This document shows, in pieces, positions 1-9,554 of a DNA stretch of 44,868 nt; positions within the stretch are counted from its first letter, which is position 1; each line of letters opens with the position of its first letter. This DNA is from Prosthecobacter debontii (GTDB lineage Bacteria > Verrucomicrobiota > Verrucomicrobiia > Chthoniobacterales > Chthoniobacteraceae). Position numbers and translations under genes: made by a program. The notes below the pieces were generated by a model. It had not been told where the DNA came from and ran no database searches. It saw only the letters and a list, made by a program, of their open reading frames with translations. The stretch spans positions 1 to 44,868 of the forward strand of contig CAMDQC010000025.1 in assembly GCA_945905735.1 (NCBI GenBank), read 5' to 3'.

Positions 1-16
1 CCCAAGTTCCGCAGTT
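1..16 (+). repeat. Left terminal inverted repeat of the IS1634-like element
   Basis: The 16 bases cccaagttccgcagtt match the reverse complement of 2046-2061 without mismatch. The similarity fades right after this (ggcggggg against cgctgttg). Confidence 0.85.
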
Positions 17-75
17 GGCGGGGGCTGATCTTGCATTCATGCGGGTTTTGGGGCGAGGGAGGCGGGTTTTCTGCA

Positions 76-1908
76 CTACATTTGCACGGCTTGGGCGGCG
101 CTTGGCGCTGTGGGGGCGGCGAGGATTCGGTTGCGCGTGGGCAGGGCAAGGCCGAGACGCGCGAGCAGTTCGGCGATGTGTCGGTCGGGGCGCGCTACGG
201 TGCGGATGGTCAGTTCGGTTTGTGTTTGGCCGCGGCGCACGGGGAACGCGATGTCCATGCTTTTGATCGTCCCGATTTCCGCGATGAGTTTGCGCGCGCA
301 GGTGCCGAGGCCCTTGCCGCTCATCCATTGTTCGAGCACGCGCCACATCGCGAGCGCGAGGAAGCACACGAGGATGTGCGCTTCGACTCGCGCGGTTTTT
401 TGATGGTAAATCGGCCGTAGTTTGAGGTCGCTCTTGGCGGTGCGGAACGCGGCTTCGGCTTGCGTGAGCTGGATATACCAGCGCCAGAGTTTCGCGGGGT
501 CGGTTTCGGTGCAGTTGGTGCGCAGCAAATAGGCTCCGTGCGCTTTGTCTTTCCAGCGGCCTTTCTCGACGTGGCTGGTGATGGTTAAAGCGCACGCGGC
601 TCCGCCCGGGTCGCGCTCGACGGTGGCTTGGATGACTTTCGCGGCTGCGGGATATTTGCCGAGCCAACGCCCGATTCGCCGCTCGATGTCGCCGGTTTTC
701 GCGCTCGGTTTTTCGCGCAGCGCGGCGTCGATCTTTTGAAGCTCGGCGCAAAGTTTTTCGGTCTGTCGTGCGAGCATGGCGCGTTCTTTTTCGGCGCGCG
801 CGGTGCTGCGGCAGAGGACGTATTGTTCCTCGCCCTTGCCGTCGGGGTGGGCGATGAGCCGCGCTTCGAGTCCGCTCTGAACGCTGTGCCAGCCTTGGTT
901 TTCGAGCAGCGCCTTTTCAAAATCACGCAGTTGCGCCTTCGGTGTGCCGACGAGGTAGCGGGCGTTGCGCTCGCGCAAAAAGGCGATGTTCTTCTCGCTC
1001 ACCATCCCGCGATCCATCACCCACACGCGCTGCGCCGCTCCGTATTTGCGCTCCATGTCGGTGACGATTTGTTCGACGGTCGTCACGTCGTTGCGATTGC
1101 CGGCGAACACTTCAAACGAAAGCGGCAGGCCCTCCGGCGAGCACACCAGGCCGATGCACACTTGCTTGCAATCGCTGCGCTGGTCGCGGCTGTAGCCGCG
1201 CGCCGCCTTCTCATTTTCCTCCGCCGCACCTTCGAAAAACGTGCTCGTCACATCGTAAATCAAAAACTCGAACTGCACGCCAAACCAATCCCGATACCGC
1301 TCCATGAGATGCCCGCAGAGCTTGTCTTTATGCGCCCCGAGCACATCGAGGCCGCGATAAAGACGGTCATCGTTTATTTTAGAAAGCGGCACGCCCGTGA
1401 TGTCCTCCAGCGCCGTCCGCTCATACCAATGCTCCGCGATTCCCAGCTCCGAACGCTGCGCGCAAAACCGCCCCACCGTCAGCACCGAAGCGACATCGGC
1501 CCACGAGACTTCCTCCTTCCCCGGCTCCACGAGCGACTCGATGAGCTTGCCCAGCCCGAGCCGATGCCACAACGCCAGCCCCAGCCACACTTCGCCAAAA
1601 TCGCGCACCCGCTCCACGCGCAACGCCGCCACGTTGGCGACTTCCCACTGCGCCGCAGGCTGCGTCGCCGCCATCGCAGGCGACCCGCCCAGCTCCGGCT
1701 GATGCGCCTTTTTCCCCCGCGGACGACCTTCGAGCAACGCGCCGAGATCCTCCCATCCCGCATCATCGGCGAGTTCAGCGGAGTCGAGCTTGCCCAGCGT
1801 CGCCACCACGCGCTGACGCGGCCCGCTCGCCGTGCGATGCGATTCGCACAGCGTCCAATAATCGTAGCTGACATCATCAACCACCTTCCTATGACGGCGT
1901 AAAAACAT
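76..1908 (-). CDS. IS1634-like (IS4 superfamily) DDE transposase
   Basis: This 610-residue protein should cut and rejoin the ends of the surrounding insertion sequence. The DDE triad can be placed at Asp219 (IYDVTST), Asp299 (VMDRGM) and Glu485. Glu485 lies in Tyr478-x2-Leu-x3-Glu485-x6-Lys492, the IS4-type YREK signature with Leu in the Arg position. An N-terminal region typical of IS1634 transposases (RRHRKVV, YDYWTLCESHR) precedes the catalytic core, and a basic coiled-coil-like insertion (about 370-420) separates the second Asp from the Glu. The frame is intact from start to stop and both ends of the element are present, so it may be active. The overlapping plus-strand frames are shadows. 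Family assignment is from motif pattern and length. Confidence 0.88.
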   Translation of the reverse strand: MFLRRHRKVVDDVSYDYWTLCESHRTASGPRQRVVATLGKLDSAELADDAGWEDLGALLEGRPRGKKAHQPELGGSPAMAATQPAAQWEVANVAALRVERVRDFGEVWLGLALWHRLGLGKLIESLVEPGKEEVSWADVASVLTVGRFCAQRSELGIAEHWYERTALEDITGVPLSKINDDRLYRGLDVLGAHKDKLCGHLMERYRDWFGVQFEFLIYDVTSTFFEGAAEENEKAARGYSRDQRSDCKQVCIGLVCSPEGLPLSFEVFAGNRNDVTTVEQIVTDMERKYGAAQRVWVMDRGMVSEKNIAFLRERNARYLVGTPKAQLRDFEKALLENQGWHSVQSGLEARLIAHPDGKGEEQYVLCRSTARAEKERAMLARQTEKLCAELQKIDAALREKPSAKTGDIERRIGRWLGKYPAAAKVIQATVERDPGGAACALTITSHVEKGRWKDKAHGAYLLRTNCTETDPAKLWRWYIQLTQAEAAFRTAKSDLKLRPIYHQKTARVEAHILVCFLALAMWRVLEQWMSGKGLGTCARKLIAEIGTIKSMDIAFPVRRGQTQTELTIRTVARPDRHIAELLARLGLALPTRNRILAAPTAPSAAQAVQM

Positions 1909-2045
1909 ACCCGACTATCCCACCCACGCGCCGCGTTCCGCAATGGGGTCTTCTTCACTACAACGCCCAAACCCGCAGGCCAACAGAGACACCACCCCCG
2001 CACAAACGAAGCCCGTCAGAGAAAAGTTTTCCCGCGCCAACAGCG

Positions 2046-2061
2046 AACTGCGGAACTTGGG
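2046..2061 (-). repeat. Right terminal inverted repeat of the IS1634-like element
   Basis: aactgcggaacttggg is the perfect inverse of the first 16 bases of the window. It marks the right boundary of the insertion sequence. Confidence 0.85.
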
Positions 2062-2101
2062 CTAATGCCGCACCACGGCGCGGATTGAGTAAGCGTCAAA
2101 A

Positions 2102-3424
2102 ATGAAACTTCACGCTCTTTGCCTCGCCGTAGCCACCACTCTCACCACCGCTCAAGCCGAAAACTGGCCGCATTGGCGCGGCCCCGCGCTCAATGGCTCC
2201 TCGTCCGAAAAGGGCTTGCCGACTCAGTTTAGCCCGACCGAAAACGTGAAGTGGTCGCTCGACCTCCCCGGTATCAGCGGCGCGACGCCTATTATCTGGG
2301 GAGACAAAGTTTTCGTGATGAGCCCCGACGCTCAAAAGGACCAATGGCTCATCTGCGTAGGCCGCACCGACGGCAAAGTCCTCTGGAAGCAAAAGCTCGC
2401 GGGCGGGATGCTCGATAAAGGACGCGGCAACAGCACCAGCCCTTCGCCGATTACCGACGGCAAGACCGTGTGGGCGCTCGTCGGCACGGGGCAACTCGCC
2501 GCTTTCGACATGGACGGTAAAGCCCTCTGGCAGCGCGAACTCGGCAAGGACTACGGCGTATTTAATATCATGTGGGTCTATGGCAGCAGCCCGCTCCTTT
2601 TTGCTGGAAAGCTCTACGTCCAAGTCCTCCAGCGCACGCCCGCAGACGGCGGCTACCCCGGCGTCACCGACAAAGGTGACCGCGAGAGCTACCTCCTCGC
2701 GCTAGAGCCCGCGACGGGCAAGACGCTCTGGAAACACGTCCGCCCCACCGACGCAAAACTCGAGAGCATGGAGAGCTACGCCACCCCCATCCCGCACACC
2801 GTCGGCGGCAAGTCGCAGATTCTCATCGCAGGCGGCGACGTCCTCTCCGGCCACGACCCAGAGACCGGCGTAGAGCTTTGGCGCGGCGGCGGCATCAACC
2901 CCAAGCGCGGCGAATGGATGCGCCTCGTCCCCAGTCCCGTTAGCGCAGGCGATGTTGCCTTCGTCGCAGGCCCAAAACAGAGCCCCGCCATCGCGTATAA
3001 GACCGATGGAAAAGGCGACGTCACCGAGACTGGCAAAGCGTGGACTTTCGACGAAAGAAAGACGCCCGATTGCGCCACACCCGCCTACCATGACGGCAAG
3101 CTCTTCGTCTTCGACGGCGACTCCCACACGATGACCGTCATGGACGCCAAAACCGGCGCAAAACTCTGGCAAAAAACCCTCGAAGGCATCGACAAATCCA
3201 AAGGCAAAGAAGTCTTCCGCGCCTCCCCGACCATCGCCGACGGCAAAATCTACAACCTCGGCGAACGCGGCACCGTCGTCATCCAAAACGCCGCCGACGG
3301 AGCGCAACTCGCCGTCATCCCCATGAGCAGCGGCGGCCCGGAAGCGGTTCGCAGCAGCATAGCCGTGAGCGGCGGAAATCTCTTCATCCGCACGGCAGAT
3401 AAGCTCTTTAGTATCGGCAAGTGA
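2102..3424 (+). CDS. Secreted PQQ-like (BamB-type) beta-propeller protein
   Basis: A 440-residue exported protein with a clear Sec signal peptide ending TTAQA (residues 1-19). The mature part opens with NWPHWRGP, the usual start of the PQQ-binding-like propeller proteins that are abundant in Planctomycetes and Verrucomicrobia. Repeated blades follow the pattern DGKxLWxxxL (for example DGKVLWKQKL, DGKALWQREL, TGKTLWKHV, TGAKLWQKTL). No quinoprotein dehydrogenase catalytic motif was recognised, so a structural or binding role outside the cytoplasm is more likely than an enzyme, and the exact function is unknown. The start codon is only 40 bp from the IS end, so its native promoter has probably been separated from it. 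A 208-bp gap separates it from the next gene. Confidence 0.8.
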   Translation: MKLHALCLAVATTLTTAQAENWPHWRGPALNGSSSEKGLPTQFSPTENVKWSLDLPGISGATPIIWGDKVFVMSPDAQKDQWLICVGRTDGKVLWKQKLAGGMLDKGRGNSTSPSPITDGKTVWALVGTGQLAAFDMDGKALWQRELGKDYGVFNIMWVYGSSPLLFAGKLYVQVLQRTPADGGYPGVTDKGDRESYLLALEPATGKTLWKHVRPTDAKLESMESYATPIPHTVGGKSQILIAGGDVLSGHDPETGVELWRGGGINPKRGEWMRLVPSPVSAGDVAFVAGPKQSPAIAYKTDGKGDVTETGKAWTFDERKTPDCATPAYHDGKLFVFDGDSHTMTVMDAKTGAKLWQKTLEGIDKSKGKEVFRASPTIADGKIYNLGERGTVVIQNAADGAQLAVIPMSSGGPEAVRSSIAVSGGNLFIRTADKLFSIGK

Positions 3425-3632
3425 CGGGGTTGCCGATTTCGGCGAGAACATTGCGATTTTCCGGGCATTTTTAACCTTGCACATCATTCGAGAAAAAGCG
3501 ACTCATCGGAGCAAGCGTCCAACCAATTTCGCCCTAGACCCGTCTTCTGCGAGATACTAGTTACTTTCCTGAGCGGGGGGGTGTCAGGGCGCTAAGTCCG
3601 TCACAGTCCAACAACCAAAAAAACCACCAGAG

Positions 3633-6600
3633 ATGAAACACAAACCTTCAAGAAGTATTCTATCCGTTAGCGTCTTGGCAATCATTGCAGCGCCGGTTTA
3701 CATTCGCGGTGCTGCTGACACAATTACGGGCGCAAGTCCGGCTTGGGTGACGACTACGGCGTGGTCCACGGGAGCGATTCCGACGGCGTCGGATAACGCG
3801 ATCATTGCTGCGACTGGTTCGGTCAACCTGCAGGGGTCTAATGCGGCATTCAATCCGACTGCGACATTAGGCACGACAACGATTCAGGACTTGCAGTTTA
3901 ATAGCGTTGGGGCGGTTACTTTGACGAACGCGAGCACGTCGCGTGACATGTATATCATTTTGAATGGGGGCCGTGGGGCAGGCATCCCGTTGATAAGTAC
4001 GGTGGGCGATTTCGCATACGGCGTTGCAAACGGAGCATCAAAGACCCTCCAGTTGCAACTGGACGCGAGCGGAAGTGTGGACGTCGAGGCGAACGTGCTT
4101 TCGATTGGCGGAATTATCCGCGAAACCGGTTCTCAATCGCTCAATAAGACAGGAGCAGGAACGCTCGCCCTTAGCGCGGCCAATTCGTTTTCCGGCGGGC
4201 TCACTGTGACCGCCGGAAATCTCCGGGCTTCGGGTAATGCCGGTGCGCTCGGCGCTGGAAACCTGACACTCGCGGGTGGTGGCTTGGAATTGCTCAACGA
4301 TACCGGGCTCGCATTTAATCGCCCGACTACGGTGACTGCAAACACGACGATTACCAGTAACCGTGCAACTGCGGCCGCCACGAACACGACGCATACGCTC
4401 GGCACTTTGAATATCGGCGCGCAGACGCTCACGATCGCTCGCGGGGCGGGAATCACAGGGGCGGGAATCGGCGGCGTCGCGTTTGGAGCCACCACGCTCA
4501 GCGGGGGCGCAACTTTAGCCGCCGCAGCGAGCACCGCCTTGACGCTCGGCGCGACCGAACTCAATGGAAACACTCTCACCATCAACGGAGCTGGTACGAC
4601 AGCGGTCGGTGCTGTTACGAGCACTGGCGACGCATCCATTTCGGTGACCGGGACCGGTGCTGCGACGATCGCGTCTTTGAATGCGGTTGGTGCAGCAACT
4701 CTGAATGGAACCGGTGGCCAAATTACGGTCAGTGGAGCGATCAGCGTTGGCGGGACAGGATTGCTGAAGACTGGCGGTGCGCGTGCGATCCTTAGCGGAA
4801 CCAGCACCTACGCCACAGGGACGACGATTAGCGGCGGTGTTGTGGAAGCCACTGCCAACGGCGCGCTCGGAACGGGAGCTGTCGTCGTAAATACCGGTGC
4901 GACTTTGGAAGTGAACCTTGCAAACGCGACCTATACCGCATCATCGATTACCGCGAACGCAGGAAGTCGCGTCGCTGTGAGAAACGTGACACTGGCGAGT
5001 GGTTTGACGCTCGCGGGCGGGAACCTCGGGACACGTACGGCTGATGCCGGAGTCTTTGCCGGAGCTATCAACGTGACGGCGGATTCCTCTGCGACGCTCA
5101 TTAGCTACTCGAGCCCTGCGAATAATCTGAATATCACGATCTCTGGAAAACTCTCCGGTTCCAGCGCACTCGCGGTGCTCGGAGGGGCGACTGCGAATGC
5201 CGGTGTGAAGGCGTTGATTCTCACCAACACGACCAATGATTTCAGCGGAGCGTTCAACGTCGCTTCCGGGCAGCGCCTGAGCAGTATTCCCGCGGCCACC
5301 GGCAATACTTTAGGGACTGGATCCGTCAGTCTGGACGGCGGATTCCTCCGACTAAACGATAACGGCACCGGATCGAACACGACGCTGGCTTACGGAAACA
5401 ATATTACTGTCGGCGCTGGCGGTGGGACGATGGATTTGGACCGAGTCTCCGGTATCGAAACAGGTAACACGTTTGCACTCGGAGGTTTGACGCTCGGTTC
5501 CGCTGCACTCGTAGTGAACGGAGCGAACGACTACAAGGCCAGCTTCGCTACAGGGACGCTGACTGGCGATGCGACGATCAATAATGCTGCGGACGTGACC
5601 ATCTCCGGCGTTGTATCGGGAGGATTTGGCATCACTAAAAGCGGAGTCGGAAAACTTTCTTTTGCGGGAGCAAATAGCTTTACCGGAACTACGACCATCA
5701 GTGGAGGTTCCCTCGACTTGAGCGGATCGCTGACAGGGGCGCTCGCCATTGGAGCCACGGCAAGACTCTCGGGTGGAGGAAGCGTGGCCGGTGTGACCAC
5801 CGTAGGTAATGCCGCGATCCTGAACCCAGGGACTTCGGGTGTAGGTACGTTGACGTTGGCCGGCCTGACTTTTGGCGCGGTTGCGACGGATACCGCGACC
5901 GTGAATTTTGCGGCACTCGCGGTTCCAGACGCAAACAATCCAGCGATCAACGTGACCGGCGCAGGTGGCCTCGTCACCAACGGCGACGGCACCGGAGTGA
6001 ATGTTGTCACGCTGAATCTCACCACGGCGTTGCCCGCCGTTGGAGTACGCACCATCATCAATTACGATGGAACGATCGGAGGAACCGGCTTCAGTGCGTT
6101 TAAGCTGGGTACGTTGCCGAATCCTCGAATCGTGGCGACCCTCAATAATAATACGACAGACACCCGAATTGAGCTCGATATCTCGGCTGTGGACGCACCG
6201 AAATGGTCCGGTGCTTTCGATTCACAATGGACCACTACCCCGATCGGTGGAGCGAAGAACTGGAACCTTGTTGTAGCAGTCGGCACAACCGACTATATCG
6301 CGGGCGATAACGTCCTTTTTGACGATACCGCGACTGCTAACACCACGGTTGATGTGGCAGAAAACGTTACTCCGACCAGTGTTGTTTTCGATAATACGAC
6401 GGCTAAAGATTACACGGTTGGCGGTACATTTGCCATCACCGGAACGACGGGTCTCGTGAAGACGAAAAACGGGAAAGTGACGATCAGCAACGTCAACAGT
6501 TTCACAGGGGCGGTTTCCATTGATACTGGCACCGTAAGCGTGAACACGGTCGCAGACGGCGGCGCCAATAGCGCTCTGGGTGCCGGAACCTCTGTCATTC

Positions 6601-8558
6601 TCAAAAACGGCGGAATACTTGAGTTTACGGGTGCCAGTGGGAGCACAAATCGAGCGATCGATGGGAACATCGGAGGAGGCAAGGTTAAGGTTTCTGGCGC
6701 TTCGACCCTCACGCTGGCAGGGGCCATCGTTGCGGCTGCCCCGCTCACTTTGGAAAACGCCGGCACGCTGACCGTATCGGGCAATGTCACCGCAAATGAT
6801 ATCGTCACTCTCGCGAATAGTGGAACGTTGAGCGTATCGGGCACCATCAGCGGTCCAGTCGGCGCTGTTGTGTCCGGCGCTGGCACGACGACCCTCGCTG
6901 GAAATGTAACATCAGCCCTGACGAATTCCGGTGCGGGCACTACTGCTCTCACAGCGGCTGGAAACAACCCTTCGAGCACGACGATTTCTGCGGGCACGCT
7001 TCAAGTCGGCGACGGAACACTGGCCGGCAGCACGGGAACTGGGCTGATTACCAACAACGCGACGCTGGCATTCAACACTGCAACTGCTTTGACCGCGACT
7101 GCGGCAAACGCGATTGTGGGGACGGGCGTTCTCACGAAAACTGGGCCTGGAACCGTTGTGCTGAGTGGTGCTGCTGCCAATACTTATAGCGGCGATACGA
7201 CGGTTAGTGGCGGAACTCTGATTTTGTCCAAGACCACCGGGGTGAATGCAATCGGAGGGAATCTTATCGTCGGAACTGGCGCTACGGTGGCATACGGAAC
7301 CACAGCGGGACAATTGGCGGATCATATTCCAGACGGTGCAAATCTAACGATCAACGGTGGAACGTTTGGCTCTGGTGCTGGTGCGTCACTTCTCGTTCCG
7401 ACTGAGGGAGTCACCGATACGGTTGCTGCGGTTATTTTGAATGGCGGAACCTTTCTTTCTGGGAGGAATACGACGGCACCAGTTGGACCATTTACCATTA
7501 CGGGTGCTTTGACTGCGACGGATGGAAATATCCTGCTGCAACGCGGAGGTCGCATCACAACTGGTAGTGCTGCGCTGAGTGGTCCGGCAGTTTTGAATTT
7601 CGACGGCGGAACCACTGCCGGAGCTAGTATCCTCACGGTGAACGGTGGCATTTCCTTGGCTGGGACTACCGTGAACATGAACGCTGGACCAAGTCTTGTG
7701 GTTCCCGGTTCTGCGGGGAGTATCCTTAACCTCAATGGCAGCCTCACTTCGACAGGAACCACGACGTTCAACCGAATCAGCGCCGAAGCAGCTCCACGTG
7801 CACAGATCGACCTCAATGGGGGAACTCGTGGGTTTAATGTGACTGGAACGCTCACCTTGGGAACTCCCACAGCCCGTGTTGATGTAGTGAGCACCGGTAT
7901 TACACCCGGTTCTCTTGTGAAGTCCGGTAGCGGAAACATGATTCTCGGGGGCACGAATACCTACACTGGCGACACTGTCATTGAAGCGGGCACCTTGACG
8001 CTCACTGGCTCGCTCTCTGGCTCAGCGAATATCGATGTGCAAACCAACACGACATTCGACGTTTCGGGCGTCGTTGGTGGATACACGCTCGGCGCGGCGC
8101 AGACTCTGAAAGGTCTTGGCACTGTCGTTGGCGACATGAGCATCGCTGGAACGCTCTCCCCGAACACGAGCACGAGCATCGGAGCACTGACCTTTTCCAA
8201 CAATCTGACGCTCGCAGCGGCAATCGCTCAGTTCGACATTCATAAAACGGGTGTCACTCTGACTAATGATGAAGTGTTCGTTAATACGATTGGAACAACC
8301 CTGACACTGAGCGGAACGCTCAACGTCACGGCGACTGGTTCCGCGCTGGCCGAGGGAGATCGGTTCGACCTTTTCGACGCAACGACTTTCGCAGGGACGC
8401 TCACTCAAGGAATCATGCCGGCACTCCCCGCCGAATTGGCTTGGGATATTTCCAATGTCGGAGTCGATGGAAGCATCGTTGTCGTCCCAGAGCCCGGCAG
8501 CGCAGCGCTGCTCGTGCTTGGCAGCACGCTCCTTTTCCGCCGCCGCCGTCAGGCATAA
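3633..8558 (+). CDS. Giant autotransporter-associated beta-strand repeat protein with PEP-CTERM sorting tail
   Basis: This 1641-residue protein is rich in Gly, Thr, Ala, Ser and Asn and is predicted to form a long right-handed beta-helix. It has an N-terminal signal (about residues 1-27, ending IRGAA). At least five copies of the autotransporter-associated strand repeat (pattern KxGxGxLxLxGxNxYxGxTxIxxGxL) are visible, for example LNKTGAGTLALSAANSFSGG, KSGVGKLSFAGANSFTG, TKTGPGTVVLSGAAANTYSG and KSGSGNMILGGTNTYTGDT. The last 24 residues are a PEP-CTERM signal: VPEPGS, a hydrophobic stretch and RRRRQA. In this family the tail is cut by an exosortase and the protein is delivered to the surface or matrix. 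No exosortase gene lies in this window and there is no autotransporter beta-barrel. A hairpin terminator follows. Confidence 0.85.
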   Translation: MKHKPSRSILSVSVLAIIAAPVYIRGAADTITGASPAWVTTTAWSTGAIPTASDNAIIAATGSVNLQGSNAAFNPTATLGTTTIQDLQFNSVGAVTLTNASTSRDMYIILNGGRGAGIPLISTVGDFAYGVANGASKTLQLQLDASGSVDVEANVLSIGGIIRETGSQSLNKTGAGTLALSAANSFSGGLTVTAGNLRASGNAGALGAGNLTLAGGGLELLNDTGLAFNRPTTVTANTTITSNRATAAATNTTHTLGTLNIGAQTLTIARGAGITGAGIGGVAFGATTLSGGATLAAAASTALTLGATELNGNTLTINGAGTTAVGAVTSTGDASISVTGTGAATIASLNAVGAATLNGTGGQITVSGAISVGGTGLLKTGGARAILSGTSTYATGTTISGGVVEATANGALGTGAVVVNTGATLEVNLANATYTASSITANAGSRVAVRNVTLASGLTLAGGNLGTRTADAGVFAGAINVTADSSATLISYSSPANNLNITISGKLSGSSALAVLGGATANAGVKALILTNTTNDFSGAFNVASGQRLSSIPAATGNTLGTGSVSLDGGFLRLNDNGTGSNTTLAYGNNITVGAGGGTMDLDRVSGIETGNTFALGGLTLGSAALVVNGANDYKASFATGTLTGDATINNAADVTISGVVSGGFGITKSGVGKLSFAGANSFTGTTTISGGSLDLSGSLTGALAIGATARLSGGGSVAGVTTVGNAAILNPGTSGVGTLTLAGLTFGAVATDTATVNFAALAVPDANNPAINVTGAGGLVTNGDGTGVNVVTLNLTTALPAVGVRTIINYDGTIGGTGFSAFKLGTLPNPRIVATLNNNTTDTRIELDISAVDAPKWSGAFDSQWTTTPIGGAKNWNLVVAVGTTDYIAGDNVLFDDTATANTTVDVAENVTPTSVVFDNTTAKDYTVGGTFAITGTTGLVKTKNGKVTISNVNSFTGAVSIDTGTVSVNTVADGGANSALGAGTSVILKNGGILEFTGASGSTNRAIDGNIGGGKVKVSGASTLTLAGAIVAAAPLTLENAGTLTVSGNVTANDIVTLANSGTLSVSGTISGPVGAVVSGAGTTTLAGNVTSALTNSGAGTTALTAAGNNPSSTTISAGTLQVGDGTLAGSTGTGLITNNATLAFNTATALTATAANAIVGTGVLTKTGPGTVVLSGAAANTYSGDTTVSGGTLILSKTTGVNAIGGNLIVGTGATVAYGTTAGQLADHIPDGANLTINGGTFGSGAGASLLVPTEGVTDTVAAVILNGGTFLSGRNTTAPVGPFTITGALTATDGNILLQRGGRITTGSAALSGPAVLNFDGGTTAGASILTVNGGISLAGTTVNMNAGPSLVVPGSAGSILNLNGSLTSTGTTTFNRISAEAAPRAQIDLNGGTRGFNVTGTLTLGTPTARVDVVSTGITPGSLVKSGSGNMILGGTNTYTGDTVIEAGTLTLTGSLSGSANIDVQTNTTFDVSGVVGGYTLGAAQTLKGLGTVVGDMSIAGTLSPNTSTSIGALTFSNNLTLAAAIAQFDIHKTGVTLTNDEVFVNTIGTTLTLSGTLNVTATGSALAEGDRFDLFDATTFAGTLTQGIMPALPAELAWDISNVGVDGSIVVVPEPGSAALLVLGSTLLFRRRRQA

Positions 8559-8586
8559 GAGGCAGGACGCCATCCAATTCACGCAG

Positions 8587-8614
8587 AGGGCCGCTGGGAA
8601 ACCGGTGGCCCTTT
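8587..8614 (+). terminator. Hairpin terminator between convergent genes
   Basis: An 11-bp stem (agggccgctgg / ccggtggccct, with two G-T pairs) closes on a GAAA tetraloop and is followed by ttt. It lies 28 bp after the stop of the PEP-CTERM gene and just before the end of the convergent minus-strand gene, so it may serve both. The T tract is short. Confidence 0.7.
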
Positions 8615-8627
8615 GTGCTGCGTGGGT

Positions 8628-9443
8628 TTATTCGCCGAAGGTCGCGCGTAGATACTCGCGACTCTTTGTGGCGATGACTTCTGGGCCTTCCTCGAACTTG
8701 AACACCTCCACGCTCACGATGCCATTGTAGCCGGACTCTCGGAGTGCGGCGGCGATGGGGTGAAAGTCCACTTCGCCAAACCCTGGACCCTTCAAGTTTG
8801 CATCGTTCGCATGGAAATACTCGAAGCACCCGGCGCTCTCGCGGATGATTTGCGGGATGGGCTTCGCCTCCGAAGACATCGCTTTTACGTCGAGAATGAT
8901 GCTCATCGCGTCGCTCCCGTATTGAGACGCAAACCTCCGCCCGTCCTCTGCTGTATTGATGAAATTCGTCTCCGCTGGTGCCAGCGGCTCGAAGCAAATT
9001 ACCACGCCACGATCTTCCGCTCGCTTTACCGCACCGCGGAATACATCGGTCGCCCACGCCCATGCTTGCTCGGGATGCACGCCCTCCATCACATTCCGCT
9101 GCTTCGGAGAACCGACGATGATACGCGTGCCGCCGAGGTCCGCAGCGCACGTTACCAACTCGGAGAAATATGCTGCCGTACGTGCCCTCACCGCTTCATC
9201 GGGATGCGTGAGATACATCCCCTCCGCCTGCACGAGCACCCAGTGGAGGCCACTGATCCCCACGCCCGCTCGCGCCGCGCTCTCGCGGATGCGGATACGC
9301 TCCGTCGTAGAGATTTCCGTGACGCTTTTGGCGATGGTAAAGGGCGCGATTTCTACGAAGTCGTAGCCCGCTTTTTTCGCGTAAGCGAACGTGTCATCGA
9401 GCGACCAACCCTGAAAGATTTCGTTGCAGATTCCGAATTTCAT
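8628..9443 (-). CDS. Sugar phosphate isomerase/epimerase (xylose-isomerase-like TIM barrel)
   Basis: A 271-residue cytoplasmic enzyme of the AP-endonuclease-2/xylose isomerase-like barrel family, which includes tagatose/psicose epimerases and hydroxypyruvate isomerase. The expected metal ligands are visible: Glu152 (FEPLAP), Asp185 (ILDVKAM), His211 (YFHAND) and Glu246 (VSVEVF). GSPKQR (111-116) and ETNFIN (158-163) are further conserved blocks. The start was set at the ATG at 9443, which gives the usual MKFGICNEIFQGW beginning and has a G-rich stretch (tcggggcg) just upstream; the frame runs 30 codons further back but those residues are not family-like. The substrate cannot be read from sequence. 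It is divergent from the nfeD-like gene across 111 bp. Confidence 0.82.
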   Translation of the reverse strand: MKFGICNEIFQGWSLDDTFAYAKKAGYDFVEIAPFTIAKSVTEISTTERIRIRESAARAGVGISGLHWVLVQAEGMYLTHPDEAVRARTAAYFSELVTCAADLGGTRIIVGSPKQRNVMEGVHPEQAWAWATDVFRGAVKRAEDRGVVICFEPLAPAETNFINTAEDGRRFASQYGSDAMSIILDVKAMSSEAKPIPQIIRESAGCFEYFHANDANLKGPGFGEVDFHPIAAALRESGYNGIVSVEVFKFEEGPEVIATKSREYLRATFGE

Positions 9444-9554
9444 CGCCCCGACATTGCGCTGGAAGGCTGCTGCGCCGCAACGCTCAAACTCGGGGCGTCT
9501 GATTTCCAGAAAAAATGCTGCCACTGACTCCACTCCACGCTAAAACAACGGACG

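Larger units (their letters stand above)
1..2061 (-). mobile_element. Complete IS1634-like insertion sequence
   Basis: The element is bounded by perfect 16-bp terminal inverted repeats (cccaagttccgcagtt at 1-16 and its reverse complement at 2046-2061). It encloses a single transposase gene on the minus strand. Its length of about 2.06 kb, one long DDE transposase and no passenger gene fit the IS1634 group of the IS4 superfamily. The left repeat starts at the first base of the window, so the left flank and any target duplication cannot be checked; the right flank begins ctaatg. The right end lies 40 bp before the start of the next gene. Confidence 0.85.

Noticed and set aside
628..1902. 424-residue plus-strand frame opposite the transposase
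   Set aside because: It is a mirror of the transposase gene, has an Arg/His-rich composition and no domain, and the minus strand carries the DDE motifs.
4133..4807. Long minus-strand frames opposite the PEP-CTERM gene
   Set aside because: They are Pro/Val/Ala-rich artefacts of the biased repeats on the plus strand, without signal or start context.
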